In this document: piece after piece, positions 53,814 to 63,957 of the stretch
Numbering within the stretch: position 1 is the first letter of the stretch
Layout of the letters: the number at the start of each line of letters is the position of its first letter
Assembly (NCBI RefSeq): GCF_900102075.1
Contig: NZ_FNAV01000002.1
Location: 1 to 64,000, forward strand
Reading direction: 5' to 3'
Length of the DNA: 64,000 nt
DNA from: Salipiger thiooxidans
Lineage (GTDB): Bacteria > Pseudomonadota > Alphaproteobacteria > Rhodobacterales > Rhodobacteraceae
Notes under the pieces: model-generated
Told to the model about the DNA's origin: nothing
Databases searched by the model: none
The model's input: the letters and a program-made list of their open reading frames with translations, nothing else
Translations under genes and position numbers: made by a program

Positions 53814-55691
53814 ATGGCGCGTAATGACGACAACCCCGCAGATCCCTTCAAGAAAGCCCTGGCCGAGGCGACCAAGGTCATGGCCGACGATTCCGACCTG
53901 ACGGTGAACTACACCGTCGACCCGTCGGGTGTATCGGGCGACATCATGCGCCTGCCGCAGGTCTCGCGCCGGATGACGCGCGACGAGGTCCTGCTGGCGC
54001 GCGGCACCGCCGACGCCCTGGCGCTCTATCGCCGCTACCACGACGCCGGCACCCACGCCCGCTACGCCCCTCCGGGCGACATGGCGCGCGAGCTCTACGA
54101 GGCGATGGAGACCGCCCGCTGCGAGGCGATGGGCGCGCGCGACATGCCCGGCACCGCCGGCAACATCGACGCCAAGATCGGCCACGAGGCCGCGCGCCGC
54201 GGCTATGGCCAGATCACCCAGCCCTCCGAGGCACCGCTGCCGGTGGCCGCGGGCTACCTGATACGCCACCTCGCCACCGGCCGCGACCTGCCCAAGGACG
54301 CCAGCCACGTCATGGAACTGTGGCGCGGCTTCATCGAGGACCAGGCCGGCGGCACGCTCGAGGACCTGCAGGAGAAACTCTCCGACCAGGCCGCCTTCGC
54401 GCGCTTCGCCCGCCAGATGATCACCGACCTCGGCTACGGCGACCAGCTCGGCGACGACCCCGATCAGCTCGACGACGAGGATCAGGACGAGGCCGAACCC
54501 GATGGTGCCGAGGAGGAACAAGCCGATTCCACCGGCCAGGACGACCAGCAGCAGGACGAGGCCGAGGCCTCGCCCGAGCAGAGCCAGGACGAGACCCAGG
54601 ACGCCAGCCAGGCGCAGGTCTCGGCCGACGACATGGCCGACCAGGAGATGGGCGAGGAAACCGAGATGCCCGAGGGCGAGGCGCCGATGGAGCCGCCCGC
54701 CCCCGCCCCGGTCTCCGAGGCCGACCCGACCTACAAGGTCTACGACGGCACCCACGACGAAGAGATCCCCGCCGAGGAGCTGGCCGAACCGCAGGAACTC
54801 GAGCGGCTGCGCGCCTATCTCGACCAGCAGCTCGAGCCGCTGAAGGGCGCCGTCTCGCGGCTCGCCAACAAGCTGCAGCGCCGCCTGCAGGCGCAGCAGA
54901 ACCGCAGCTGGGAGTTCGACCGCGAGGAAGGCATCCTCGACGCCGGCCGTCTCGCCCGCGTGGTCGCAAACCCGACGACGCCGCTGTCGTTCAAGGTCGA
55001 GAAGGACACCGAGTTCCGCGACACCGTGGTGACGCTGCTGCTCGACAACTCCGGCTCGATGCGCGGCCGGCCGATTTCCATTGCGGCGATCTGCGCCGAC
55101 GTCCTCGCCCGCACCCTCGAGCGCTGCAACGTGAAGGTCGAGATCCTCGGCTTCACCACCCGCGCCTGGAAGGGCGGCCTCGCCCGCGAGAAGTGGCTCA
55201 ACGAGGGCCGCGAGCAGCAGCCGGGCCGCCTCAACGACCTGCGCCACATCATCTACAAGCGCGCCGACGCACCATGGCGCCGGGTCCGCGACAACCTCGG
55301 GCTGATGATGAAGGAAGGACTCCTGAAGGAGAACATCGACGGCGAGGCGCTGGAATGGGCGCACCGCCGCATGGTCGGCCGCCCCGAGGCGCGCAAGATC
55401 CTCATGGTGATCTCGGACGGCGCCCCGGTGGACGACTCGACGCTCTCGGTGAACCCCGCGAACTACCTCGAAAAGCACCTGCGCGACGTGATCGCAATGG
55501 TCGAGCGCCGCAAGCAGGTCGAGCTGCTGGCCATCGGCATCGGCCACGACGTGACCCGCTACTACGACCGCGCGGTGACCATCACCGACGTCGAACAGCT
55601 CGCCGGCGCGATGACCGAACAGCTCGCAGCGCTCTTCGACAGCGACCCGCGCGCCCGCGCCCGCTTCATGGGGATCAAGAAGGCAGGGTAA
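53814..55691 (+). CDS. cobT: Cobaltochelatase CobT subunit
   Basis: 625 aa from ATG 53814. N-terminal helical domain, a central acidic low-complexity linker (about 215-330; [20 protein letters not shown]) and a C-terminal von Willebrand A domain with MIDAS motif [10 protein letters not shown] and [10 protein letters not shown]. Forms the AAA+ chaperone complex with CobS. Length normal. Confidence 0.95.
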   Translation: MARNDDNPADPFKKALAEATKVMADDSDLTVNYTVDPSGVSGDIMRLPQVSRRMTRDEVLLARGTADALALYRRYHDAGTHARYAPPGDMARELYEAMETARCEAMGARDMPGTAGNIDAKIGHEAARRGYGQITQPSEAPLPVAAGYLIRHLATGRDLPKDASHVMELWRGFIEDQAGGTLEDLQEKLSDQAAFARFARQMITDLGYGDQLGDDPDQLDDEDQDEAEPDGAEEEQADSTGQDDQQQDEAEASPEQSQDETQDASQAQVSADDMADQEMGEETEMPEGEAPMEPPAPAPVSEADPTYKVYDGTHDEEIPAEELAEPQELERLRAYLDQQLEPLKGAVSRLANKLQRRLQAQQNRSWEFDREEGILDAGRLARVVANPTTPLSFKVEKDTEFRDTVVTLLLDNSGSMRGRPISIAAICADVLARTLERCNVKVEILGFTTRAWKGGLAREKWLNEGREQQPGRLNDLRHIIYKRADAPWRRVRDNLGLMMKEGLLKENIDGEALEWAHRRMVGRPEARKILMVISDGAPVDDSTLSVNPANYLEKHLRDVIAMVERRKQVELLAIGIGHDVTRYYDRAVTITDVEQLAGAMTEQLAALFDSDPRARARFMGIKKAG

Positions 55692-56000
55692 GGGGCTCTG
55701 CCCCTCTTGGCCTGCGGCCAATTCACCCCGGAGTTTATCTGGCAAGATGAAGAGCGGGCCCGTCCCCTTCATCTTGCCCCTAAACTCCGGGGGTGCGGGG
55801 GCTGGCCCCCGCTGCCGTCCGCAATGCGGGCGGCACTCTCCGGAGCCATCACACGCATCGACGGGACGCTATCCTGACCGTGAGCGCCCGCAGACTGCGC
55901 GGTTCTTGTCGGCCGGCAGGGAGACCGACCCTGCCCGCTATGCCGATCGGGAGAGGTCTGCTACCCTGTGCACACGTTAAGGTTGCGAGGCTGCATTTAG
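55692..56000. other. Gap after cobT with an inverted-repeat element
   Basis: Contains the paired repeat at 55727-55794 and GC-rich DNA with a GCGGGGGCTGGCCCCCGC hairpin near 55797-55814. No gene supported. Confidence 0.6.
55727..55794. repeat. Dispersed gene-end repeat, copy 2, in inverted-pair form
   Basis: Arms of about 27 bp face each other: CCGGAGTTTATCTGGCAAGA (from about 55729) and CTTCATCTTGCCCCTAAACT (from 55768), with about 14 bases between. The arms match except for 2-3 bases at the TCTGG/CCCCTA step. Transcribed, it forms a long hairpin and probably ends cobT transcription. Confidence 0.75.
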
Positions 56001-56312
56001 ATGAAGAGACCATTGGTCATCGCATTGGCGCTGACATGCGCCGCCCCGCTCGAAGCTCAGAACATCGTCCCGCCTCAGGGCGAGCGGATCACAGACACCG
56101 GGTGCCTCGTGACCGGGCTCGATCCCAACGGCGACGGATTCCTCGCCCTGCGCACGGGCCCGGGCAGCCATTATCAGCAGATCGGCAGCCTTCACAACGG
56201 AGACGCCGCCTACATGCGCGCCTGTCTGGGCAAATGGTGCTACGTCAAGAACGGCGCAGGTTCCGCGGGTGGATCTACACCGCGTGGTGTGAATTCTATC
56301 CGTGAGTTATGA
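56001..56312 (+). pseudogene. Exported SH3-domain protein with a 3' frameshift
   Basis: 103 aa as read. Signal peptide (MKRPLVIALALTCAAPLEAQ), then an SH3b domain: GDGFLALRTGPGSHYQQIGS, DAAYMRACLGKWCYVK. The expected end WIYTAWCEFYP lies in the neighbouring frame (stop at 56305), and one missing base after 56269 restores it: …AGWIYTAWCEFYP. As read, the protein ends GGSTPRGVNSIREL instead, losing the last beta strand and a cysteine that probably pairs with another. Sequencing error is the alternative. Confidence 0.75.
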
Positions 56313-56523
56313 TCGGCTCATCCGACCCCACAAGCAAGCGACACCAGACCGCAGGCAGGGGTCCGGCAGAGGTGAGATGGCCCTGCGCCCCCCAACGCTC
56401 CCTCTTGGCGCCGGATTGTGATCACAAGCGACCTTTCGGCAGATGACGCGCCTGTGTCGCGGGTCTTTGCCACTGGCGCCTCGACGCAGGCTTGGTAAGT
56501 TCTGCGCAAAAGGAGGCCGAGCC

Positions 56524-58299
56524 ATGTTCCAGACGTTCCATGAGACCGCCCGCCCCGAGCAGGGGCCGCCGCGGCTGAAGGCCCTGCGCGGTGAGCTCGC
56601 GCGTGAGGGGCTCGACGGTTTCATCGTGCCGCGCGCCGACGCCCACCAGGGCGAATACGTGGCGCCGCATGACGACCGGCTGGCCTGGCTCACCGGGTTC
56701 ACCGGGTCGGCGGGCTATTGCGTGGCGTTGCGCGACGTGGCCGGGGTCTTTGTCGACGGCCGCTACCGGGTGCAGGTCAAGGCGCAGGTCGCGTCCGATT
56801 ATACCCCCGTCGACTGGCCCGAGACCGGGCTCGCCGAGTGGATTGCCCCCAAGCTGCCCGGGGGCGGTGCGGTCGGCATCGACCCGTGGCTGTTCTCGGT
56901 CGACCAGGCCCGCGGGCTCGAAGAGCGGCTCGCAGGCATCGAGCTGCGGCGCTGCGAGAATCTCGTGGACCGGATCTGGGAGGACCAGCCCGCGCCGCCC
57001 ATGGGCGCGGTCTTTGCGCAGCCGGTGGAGCTTGCCGGCGAGGCGCATGGCGACAAGATCGCCCGCCTCGCGCGCACGTTCGGTGCCGACACCTGCATCC
57101 TCACCCTGCCCGACAGCATCGCCTGGCTGCTCAACATCCGCGGAAGCGACATCCCCCGCAACCCGGTGCCGCACGGCTTCGCCCTGCTTCACGCCGATGC
57201 CACGGTCACGCTCTTCATGGACGCCCGCAAGCTCGAGGGGCTGGGTGACCACCTTGGCGCCGCCGTCATTCTTCGGGACCCGTCCGAGTTCCCCCAGGCG
57301 CTTGCCGCACTGCGCGGCACGGTACGGCTCGACCCGGCCTCCTGCCCCGTTGCGGTGCGCGAGACGCTGATCGCCTGCGAGGTGACCGAGGCGCAGGATC
57401 CCTGCCTCATCCCCAAGGCGCGCAAGAATGCCGCCGAACTCGAGGGCACCCGCGCCGCGCATCTGCGCGACGGCGCCGCCATGGTGCGCTTCCTCGCGTG
57501 GCTCGACCGGCAGGCGCCGGGCAGCCTCACCGAGATCGACGTGGTGACGACGCTCGAGGGCTGCCGTGCCGCCACCAACGCGCTGCGCGACATCTCCTTC
57601 GAAACCATCGCCGGCGCCGGGCCCAACGGGGCCATCGTGCACTACCGGGTGACCGAGGGCACCAACCGTCCCGTGCGCGAGGGCGAGCTGTTGCTCGTCG
57701 ACAGCGGCGGGCAATACGTCGACGGCACCACCGACATCACCCGCACCGTCGCTGTCGGCGAAGTGGGCGGCGAGGAATGCGCCAACTTCACCCGCGTGCT
57801 CAAGGGCATGATCGCGCTGTCGCGGCTGCGCTTCCCGGCGGGGCTCGCCGGGCGCGACATCGACGTGCTCGCCCGGGCCGCGCTCTGGGAGGCGGGGCTC
57901 GACTACGGTCACGGCACCGGCCACGGCGTCGGCGCCTATCTCAGCGTGCACGAGGGCCCCGCCCGCATCGCGCGCACCGGCACCGTGCCCTTCGAGCCCG
58001 GCATGATCCTGTCGAACGAGCCGGGGTTTTACCGCGAGGGCGCCTATGGTATCAGGATCGAGAACCTCATCGCCGTGGAAGAGGCCCCGCCCCTTGCGGG
58101 CCAGGTGGTGCCACGGATGCTGCGGTTCGAAACCCTCACATGGGTGCCGATTGACAGGCGGCTGATCGTGACCGCGTTGCTGACCGCGGCGGAGCGCGAC
58201 TGGCTGGACGCATACCATGCCGAAGTGCTCGAACGGATCGCACCGCTGGTCGAGGGAGACGATGCAACCTGGCTCGAGGCGGCCTGCGCGCCGCTTTGA
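56524..58299 (+). CDS. M24 metallopeptidase, aminopeptidase P family
   Basis: 591 aa from ATG 56524, AAGGAGG upstream. The two creatinase-like N-terminal domains (about 20-300) precede the pita-bread catalytic domain with metal ligands in DSGGQYVDGTTDITRT, HGTGHGVGAYLSVHEG, LSNEPGFYREG and YGIRIENL. It removes an N-terminal residue before proline. No signal peptide: cytoplasmic. Long three-domain form, as in eukaryotic-type X-prolyl aminopeptidases. Confidence 0.92.
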   Translation: MFQTFHETARPEQGPPRLKALRGELAREGLDGFIVPRADAHQGEYVAPHDDRLAWLTGFTGSAGYCVALRDVAGVFVDGRYRVQVKAQVASDYTPVDWPETGLAEWIAPKLPGGGAVGIDPWLFSVDQARGLEERLAGIELRRCENLVDRIWEDQPAPPMGAVFAQPVELAGEAHGDKIARLARTFGADTCILTLPDSIAWLLNIRGSDIPRNPVPHGFALLHADATVTLFMDARKLEGLGDHLGAAVILRDPSEFPQALAALRGTVRLDPASCPVAVRETLIACEVTEAQDPCLIPKARKNAAELEGTRAAHLRDGAAMVRFLAWLDRQAPGSLTEIDVVTTLEGCRAATNALRDISFETIAGAGPNGAIVHYRVTEGTNRPVREGELLLVDSGGQYVDGTTDITRTVAVGEVGGEECANFTRVLKGMIALSRLRFPAGLAGRDIDVLARAALWEAGLDYGHGTGHGVGAYLSVHEGPARIARTGTVPFEPGMILSNEPGFYREGAYGIRIENLIAVEEAPPLAGQVVPRMLRFETLTWVPIDRRLIVTALLTAAERDWLDAYHAEVLERIAPLVEGDDATWLEAACAPL

Positions 58300-58356
58300 C
58301 ACAGGGATGTCATATCGCGGCTTATATATGATCCGCGGACTTACGGGGAGAGACAC

Positions 58357-58701
58357 ATGCTGAAGCACATCAAGATCCGCCCGGCCGGGGGCACATGGGT
58401 GATCCGCGCCGGAGGTGCCGTCCTTGGCGAAAGCGGCCGCGCACTGGAGCTGACCGAGGGCGATATGCCCAGCGTCATCTACTTCCCGCGCGAGGACATC
58501 GCCATGGCTTTTCTCGAGCCGTCCGAGTACCGCACGCTGAACCAGTGGATCGGCGAGGCGCGCTATTTCAACATCGCATCCAAGAGCCGGAACTACGACA
58601 ACGCCGTCTGGTCCTACGAGGCACCGCTGGACGAGGCCAAGGATCTCGAGGGCTACCTCGCCTTCCACGTGCAGGACGGCGTGGCGGTGGAGCAGGTCTG
58701 A
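58357..58701 (+). CDS. DUF427 family protein
   Basis: 114 aa. VIYFPREDIAMAFLEPS and YFNIASKSRNYDNAVWSYEA are DUF427 signature blocks, ending YLAFHVQDGVAVEQV. Small beta-barrel of unknown function, common in alphaproteobacteria. Followed by a good terminator. Confidence 0.88.
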   Translation: MLKHIKIRPAGGTWVIRAGGAVLGESGRALELTEGDMPSVIYFPREDIAMAFLEPSEYRTLNQWIGEARYFNIASKSRNYDNAVWSYEAPLDEAKDLEGYLAFHVQDGVAVEQV

Positions 58702-58747
58702 GACCGCTTTCCCGGCCTACCCTCCGGGAAGCACATTCCCACATACG

Positions 58748-58782
58748 AAAACGGCCGGAGCTCTGACGCTCCGGCCGTTTTT
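58748..58782 (+). terminator. Intrinsic terminator after the DUF427 gene
   Basis: AACGGCCGGAGC / GCTCCGGCCGTT, 12-bp stem with 6-nt loop, then TTTTT-type run. The complementary strand also has an A-rich flank, so it may serve the convergent CHAP gene as well. Confidence 0.88.
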
Positions 58783-58835
58783 CCGTGCCGCCTGCCGATG
58801 ACCGAGCGGAAGAGCCTCCCGCTGCGGCCATGCGA

Positions 58836-59390
58836 TCAGTTCATCGCGGCGGGGTAGATGAAACCGTTGATCGGGTAGGACTTGCCGTAGGCGCCGGGGT
58901 TGCTTTCGACCTGCACCGAGGACCAGTCGCCGCTGGCAGAGACATCCTTGACCGACATGCCCAGCGACACCTTGTTGCGCGACCAGTTGGCGTGGTCGAT
59001 GCGGATCTCGCGGTCCGAGACCACCTCGGAGACCACCGCAACGTGGCCCATCGGCATGCCGCCGGTGCCCGCGAAGGCCATGACCGAACCCACGACGGGC
59101 TCGGCGCCACGGTCGTAGAGCCCCTTGGCCTTGCCCCACCAGGTGTTGGCGTTGCCCCGGATCTCGACACCGCTGGCGTTGCGGGCGAAGGGCACGCACC
59201 AGACGCGCTTGCCGGCGTTCTGGAGTTCCTTCACCTCGCGCAGTGCCATGGCGCGACGATCGAGGTCGATGCCGGCGGAGGACGCATAGGTGATGTCAGG
59301 CGACTTGGTCGAGCAGGCCGCAGTGGCCAGCAGCAAAGCACAGAGTACCGGCAGGCAAAGGCCAGCCTTGCGGACACGGGTCACGCGCAT
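58836..59390 (-). CDS. CHAP-domain lipoprotein (putative peptidoglycan amidase)
   Basis: 184 aa from ATG 59390 with GAGGGA. Lipoprotein signal ending LLLATAAC. CHAP domain: catalytic Cys in RVWCVPFARNASGVEIRGNA, His in MGHVAVVSEVVSDREI, then DHANWSRNKVS with the final Asn. Likely cuts peptide cross-links or remodels the wall. A longer start (59468) adds no useful signal. Confidence 0.87.
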   Translation of the reverse strand: MRVTRVRKAGLCLPVLCALLLATAACSTKSPDITYASSAGIDLDRRAMALREVKELQNAGKRVWCVPFARNASGVEIRGNANTWWGKAKGLYDRGAEPVVGSVMAFAGTGGMPMGHVAVVSEVVSDREIRIDHANWSRNKVSLGMSVKDVSASGDWSSVQVESNPGAYGKSYPINGFIYPAAMN

Positions 59391-59546
59391 ATTGTCCCTC
59401 GAAAGTCTATTCTGCCCTGCCCCGTTGTTGCCGGAGCTGACACAGACTTTTGACCATTCGTTTACCAATGCAAAGAGGGTCGTGTTGGAACCGGCAGAAA
59501 TCCGCCAATCCCCTTGATCTGGATGTCAGATTGCAATGCTGGCGGA

Positions 59547-61223
59547 TCAGGAATGCTCTTCCGCCGCGGTCGCGGCGAGCGCCCGGTTGTAGGCCTTGAG
59601 CGCATCCACGTGGAAGAGCGCGCCCTGCAGCACCGGGGACTGGTCCTCGCCCTCGAGCGTCACCACCGGCAGGAAGGCGACCCCGGACTTGTCGAAGCGC
59701 GGCAGCGCGGTCTCGAGCGTGGCGGATTGCGGCACGTAGAGCCCCTGCGCGATCATCCGGTGGCAGGCCTCCTCGTCGGCGGCGCCCTCGGTGCCGGGCC
59801 GGCGCATGACGCCGGTGACGCGGAACATCGCCAGCAGGTAGGCCTGCGGGCCGGCCGCGAGGTGGACGTGGCGCCGCTCGAGCTGGGTGAGGAAGAAGCT
59901 GCGGTGCACGAGCCGCGAGGCGAGCGCGGTGGACATCGAGACCGACACCATCACCGCAAGCCCGGTCTGCCAGTCGCCGGTGAGCTCGAAGACGATGAGC
60001 GTGGTCGAGATCGGCGCGCCCAGCACCGCCGCCGCCACCGCCCCCATGCCCGCCAGCGCGTAGAGCGTGAAGGCCGAGCTCTGCTCGGGGAAGATGCCGG
60101 TGGCGATATGGGCGAAGGTGAGCCCGGTCAGCGCCCCCACCATGAGCGAGGGCGAGAACACCCCGCCGCCCATGCGTCCGGCCATGGTGATCGAGACCGC
60201 GGCAACCTTGACGGCGGTGAAGACGAAGGCCTGCGTGAGCCCGAGATTGCCGGTCAGCGCCCGCGACGTGGTCTCGTAGCCCACGCCGATGATATGCGGA
60301 AACTGGATCGCCAGCGCCCCCAGAAGCAGCCCCGCCACCGCCGGGCGCAGCCAGTGCGGCAGTCCGAGGCGCTTCTGGATGCGGCCGCCGAAATCGTCCG
60401 ACCAGAAGATCGCCCGCATCATCAGCGCCGCCACCAGGCCGCAGACCAGCCCCATGAGGAAAAAGGCGGGCAGCTCGAGGTAGAACTCGACGGTGGTGGT
60501 GCCGGGCAGCAGGAACTCGGTCACGTCGCCGAAGGCCAGCCGGTTGATCACCGTGCCGGCGGCGCTGGCCACCACGATGGGCGCAAACGCGTGCAGCGCG
60601 AAGTGGCGCAGCACCACCTCGAGCCCGAAGAGCGCGCCGGCGATGGGCGCGTTGAAGCTGGCCGAGACGGCGGCGGCCACGGCGCAGCCCAGCAGGTCGC
60701 GCCCGGTGATGCCGTCGACGCGCAGCCGGTTGGCGACCCAGGACGAGATCATCGCCGCGATATGCACCACCGGCCCCTCGCGACCCGTCGAGCCACCGGT
60801 CGAGAGGGTGATCCACGAACAGAGCGCCGACGCGATTCCCGCCTTCTTCTCGACCCGTCCGTCGTTGAGCGCGGCGCCCTCGATCACATCCGAGACCGAG
60901 CGCACCCGCCCGTCGGGGGTGAAGTACTGCAGGATCACGCCCACCACGAGCCCGCCCGCGACGGGGATCAGCAGCACCCAGACCCAGGGCAGTTCACGGG
61001 CGAAGCTGGCCAGCGTGTTGACATCTTCCGTGCCGTAAAGCGCCGCCTGCAAGCGGTTGATGCCGAAACGGAAAATCACCGCCGACGCACCTGCCGCCGC
61101 GCCCACGACCAGCGCGATGAGCCAGAACGTGACCTGCCCCGGAGCCTTGTGGCGCAGCATGTCCCAGCTTCGCCCGCAGGTGCCGCGCAGCTCGTGCCAC
61201 TGGCGGGAAAACGCCCGCAACAT
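59547..61223 (-). CDS. ClC-family chloride channel/antiporter
   Basis: 558 aa from ATG 61223. ClC motifs: STGGSTGREGPVVHIAAM with the gating glutamate (GREGP), GRMGGGVFSPSLMVGALTG, and the C-terminal ISTTLIVFELTGDWQ. A C-terminal CBS-like regulatory region follows (about 440-545). About ten or more membrane segments. May exchange chloride for protons or act as a channel; the sequence does not settle it. Confidence 0.92.
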   Translation of the reverse strand: MLRAFSRQWHELRGTCGRSWDMLRHKAPGQVTFWLIALVVGAAAGASAVIFRFGINRLQAALYGTEDVNTLASFARELPWVWVLLIPVAGGLVVGVILQYFTPDGRVRSVSDVIEGAALNDGRVEKKAGIASALCSWITLSTGGSTGREGPVVHIAAMISSWVANRLRVDGITGRDLLGCAVAAAVSASFNAPIAGALFGLEVVLRHFALHAFAPIVVASAAGTVINRLAFGDVTEFLLPGTTTVEFYLELPAFFLMGLVCGLVAALMMRAIFWSDDFGGRIQKRLGLPHWLRPAVAGLLLGALAIQFPHIIGVGYETTSRALTGNLGLTQAFVFTAVKVAAVSITMAGRMGGGVFSPSLMVGALTGLTFAHIATGIFPEQSSAFTLYALAGMGAVAAAVLGAPISTTLIVFELTGDWQTGLAVMVSVSMSTALASRLVHRSFFLTQLERRHVHLAAGPQAYLLAMFRVTGVMRRPGTEGAADEEACHRMIAQGLYVPQSATLETALPRFDKSGVAFLPVVTLEGEDQSPVLQGALFHVDALKAYNRALAATAAEEHS

Positions 61224-61297
61224 TCCCAGGTCCCCTTTGGCTTTCGCAGGGCGAGAGGCGCGTATAAGGTCGCCTCCGAAGTCCCCGGAGGTAGCTG

Positions 61298-62671
61298 ATG
61301 ACCATCGCCAAAGCCCTTGACGCTCTTGCCCCACTCCTAGGCGAACGGCTGAGCCGCTCCAAGTCCGAACTGGCGCATCACGGACGCTCCGAGTCCTATT
61401 TCCCACAGACCGAGCCGGACGCGGTGGCCTATCCCGAGACCCTCGCCGAGGTGCAGGCTCTGGTGAAGATCTGCGCCGGGCACGGCTGCCCGATGGTGGG
61501 CTGGGGCGCCGGCACCTCGCTCGAGGGCCACGGGCTCGCGGTGAGGGGCGGCGTGGTCGTCGACTTCTCGCGCATGAACAAGGTGCTCGAGATCCGGCCC
61601 GCGGACATGGACGTGACGGTGCAACCCGGCGTCACCCGCGAGGCGCTGAACGAGGAGCTGCGCGCCACGGGGCTGTTCTTCCCCGTCGACCCCGGCGCCA
61701 ACGCGAGCCTCGGCGGCATGGCGATGACCCGCGCCTCGGGCACCACGGCGGTGCGCTACGGCACCATGCGTGACAACGTGCTGGGCATGCAGGTGGTGCT
61801 GGCGGACGGCCGCGTGATCCGCACTGGCACCCGCGCGCGCAAATCCTCGGCGGGCTACGATCTCACCGCGCTGATGGTGGGATCCGAGGGCACGCTCGGC
61901 CTCGTGACCGAGCTGACCCTGCGCCTGCACGGCGTGCCCGAGGCCACCAGCGCCGGCATCTGCGCCTTCCCCGACATGCATGCCGCGGTCACGGCGGTGA
62001 TGGAGACCATCCAGATGGGCATTCCCATGGCGCGGATCGAGTTCGTCGATGCCGCCACCGCGCGCGCCTTCACCGCCTATTCCGGCATGGAGATGTCCGA
62101 GGCGCCGCACCTGCTGGTCGAGTTCAACGGCTCGCCCGAAAGCGTGGCGCAGGACGCCGAGCGCTTCGGCGAGATCGTCGCCGACCATGGCGCCTCGCCG
62201 TTCCGCTGGTCGGCCCGCGAGGAAGAACGCCGGGCGCTCTGGGCGCTGCGCCACAACGGCTATTACGCCATTCTCGCGTCGCGCAAGGGCGCGCGGGCGC
62301 TGGTGACCGACATGTGCGTGCCGATCTCGCAGCTCGCGCAGGCGGTCGAGGAGACGCAGGCCGACATCGCCAGGGGCTCGATCCCCGGCCCGATCCTCGG
62401 CCACGTGGGCGACGGCAACTTCCACGCCATCCTGCTGGTGGACCCCGACCAGCCCGCCGAGATGGAAGAGGCCAAGCGGCTCTCGCACCGCATGGCCGAA
62501 CGCGCGCTGGCGCTCGGCGGCACCTGCACCGGCGAGCACGGCATCGGCATGGGCAAGCTCGACTACATGGAGGCGGAGCACGGCGAGGGCTGGGACGTGA
62601 TGGGCCAGATCAAGCGCGCGCTTGACCCGCAGAACCTGATGAACCCGGGCAAGCTGGTGCGGCAGGGCTGA
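61298..62671 (+). CDS. FAD-linked D-lactate dehydrogenase (GlcD/DLD family)
   Basis: 457 aa. FAD domain: PMVGWGAGTSLEGHGLAVRG and DPGANASLGGMAMTRASGTT, AGYDLTALMVGSEGTLGLVT; C-terminal cap with GHVGDGNFHAILLVDP and GTCTGEHGIGMGKLDYM, NPGKLV. These are characteristic of cytochrome-linked D-lactate dehydrogenase or glycolate oxidase GlcD. Alone here, without glcE/glcF, so D-lactate dehydrogenase is preferred. Divergent from the ClC gene. Confidence 0.9.
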   Translation: MTIAKALDALAPLLGERLSRSKSELAHHGRSESYFPQTEPDAVAYPETLAEVQALVKICAGHGCPMVGWGAGTSLEGHGLAVRGGVVVDFSRMNKVLEIRPADMDVTVQPGVTREALNEELRATGLFFPVDPGANASLGGMAMTRASGTTAVRYGTMRDNVLGMQVVLADGRVIRTGTRARKSSAGYDLTALMVGSEGTLGLVTELTLRLHGVPEATSAGICAFPDMHAAVTAVMETIQMGIPMARIEFVDAATARAFTAYSGMEMSEAPHLLVEFNGSPESVAQDAERFGEIVADHGASPFRWSAREEERRALWALRHNGYYAILASRKGARALVTDMCVPISQLAQAVEETQADIARGSIPGPILGHVGDGNFHAILLVDPDQPAEMEEAKRLSHRMAERALALGGTCTGEHGIGMGKLDYMEAEHGEGWDVMGQIKRALDPQNLMNPGKLVRQG

Positions 62672-62762
62672 CCCGCCCTGCCCGCGGCGCCCGCCCCGGC
62701 ACCACGCCCGCGCAACGCGCCCGCCCCCGCTCCGGACCCTCCCGTTCTCCCGGGCGCCCCCA

Positions 62763-62790
62763 GCTTCATCTTGCCAGACAAACTCCCGCC
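62763..62790. repeat. Dispersed gene-end repeat, copy 3
   Basis: GCTTCATCTTGCCAGACAAA then CTCCCGCC, followed by a GGAGGCATCCCGACGCCTCC hairpin. Same core as copies at 24464 and 55727, again between convergent genes. Confidence 0.65.
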
Positions 62791-62835
62791 GGAGGCATCC
62801 CGACGCCTCCACGCGGTACAACCTCGACGACCGGG

Positions 62836-63954
62836 CTACCCCGCCAGCACCTTGCGGAACCGAGCCAGCACGATCGCCAGCGCCACGCCCGCCATCAGCG
62901 CCATCGCCGCCAGATCTCCTGCCACCAGCGTGATCCCCCCGCCCCGGTAGAGCACCGTCTGTGCGAACGAGACGAAATGGGTTGCCGGGCTGACGACCTG
63001 CATCAGCAGCCGCAGCCAGCCGGGCATCGATTCAAGCGGCGTGATCCCGCCCGAGAGCATGAAGAGCACGATGATCACCGGGATCACCAGCAGCCCGAAC
63101 TGCCCCATGTTCTGGGTGAAGCTCGCCAGCAGCAGCCCGAGGCTCGCCACCGCCACCACGTAGAGCCCCGCGCCCAGCACGTAGAGCCAGAGCGCCCCCG
63201 AGACCGGCACTCCCAGCGCCCACTCCACCACCAGCGTCAGGCTCAAAACCGAGCCCAGCAGGATCACCGCACCGGTCGCAATGATCTTCGACAGCACGAT
63301 CTCAACCGGGCGGATCGGCATCACCAGCACGTGCTCGATGGTGCCGTGCTCGCGCTCCCGGATCATCGACGAGCCGGAGAGGATCAGCGTCAGGATGGTG
63401 ACGTTGTTCATCAGCTGCATCACCGCGCTGAACCACGTGGCGTTGAAGTTGGGGTTGAAGCGGGTGCGGATCACCACCTCGACGAGATCGTCGCTGTCGG
63501 CGCCCGGCTGCAGGTATTCGCTCAGCGTCTCGGCCAGCAACTGCTGCAGGAAGGTTGCGCCGTTGCCCGCCTGCGCCACCGCCGTCGCGTCCACCAGAAG
63601 CTGCAGCGTCGCCGCCCGCCCGGCGCGCAGGTCGCGCTCGAAATCCGGCGGGATCGCCAGCACCAGCACGAAGCGGCCGTCGGTCTGCGCCTGCGCGGCC
63701 TCGGACGGGGCCAGCAGGTCGGGCGCGGCGAAGAGCGGCGGGCGGATCTCATCGATCAGCCGCCCCGAGAGCGGCGAGTGGTCCTCGTCCACCACCGCCA
63801 CCGAGAGGTCGCGCACCTCGGTCGAGGCCGCGCTCGTCACCATCCAGATCGCCACCGTGAAGACGTAGATCATCAGCACGATCATCACCCGGTCGCGGCG
63901 GATCGCGCGCAACTCCTTCATCGTGAGCCTCAGCGTGTTGTAGATCGCGCGCAT
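62836..63954 (-). CDS. ABC-2 type export permease (YhhJ/YbhR-like)
   Basis: 372 aa. First membrane segment after LKELRAIRRDRVMIVLMI, large extracytoplasmic domain (about 45-175), then five segments with SSMIREREHGTIEHVLVMPI and PVIIVLFMLSGGITPLESMP, ABC-2 family signatures. Works with a partner permease (partly seen upstream) and an ATPase and membrane-fusion protein expected beyond the right edge. Probable drug or lipid-type exporter; cargo unknown. Confidence 0.9.
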   Translation of the reverse strand: MRAIYNTLRLTMKELRAIRRDRVMIVLMIYVFTVAIWMVTSAASTEVRDLSVAVVDEDHSPLSGRLIDEIRPPLFAAPDLLAPSEAAQAQTDGRFVLVLAIPPDFERDLRAGRAATLQLLVDATAVAQAGNGATFLQQLLAETLSEYLQPGADSDDLVEVVIRTRFNPNFNATWFSAVMQLMNNVTILTLILSGSSMIREREHGTIEHVLVMPIRPVEIVLSKIIATGAVILLGSVLSLTLVVEWALGVPVSGALWLYVLGAGLYVVAVASLGLLLASFTQNMGQFGLLVIPVIIVLFMLSGGITPLESMPGWLRLLMQVVSPATHFVSFAQTVLYRGGGITLVAGDLAAMALMAGVALAIVLARFRKVLAG

Positions 63955-63957
63955 GGC

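Noticed and set aside
58295-58356. TTGACA … TATATA before the DUF427 gene as a sigma-70 promoter
   Set aside because: The spacer is about 21 bases, too long for a normal promoter.
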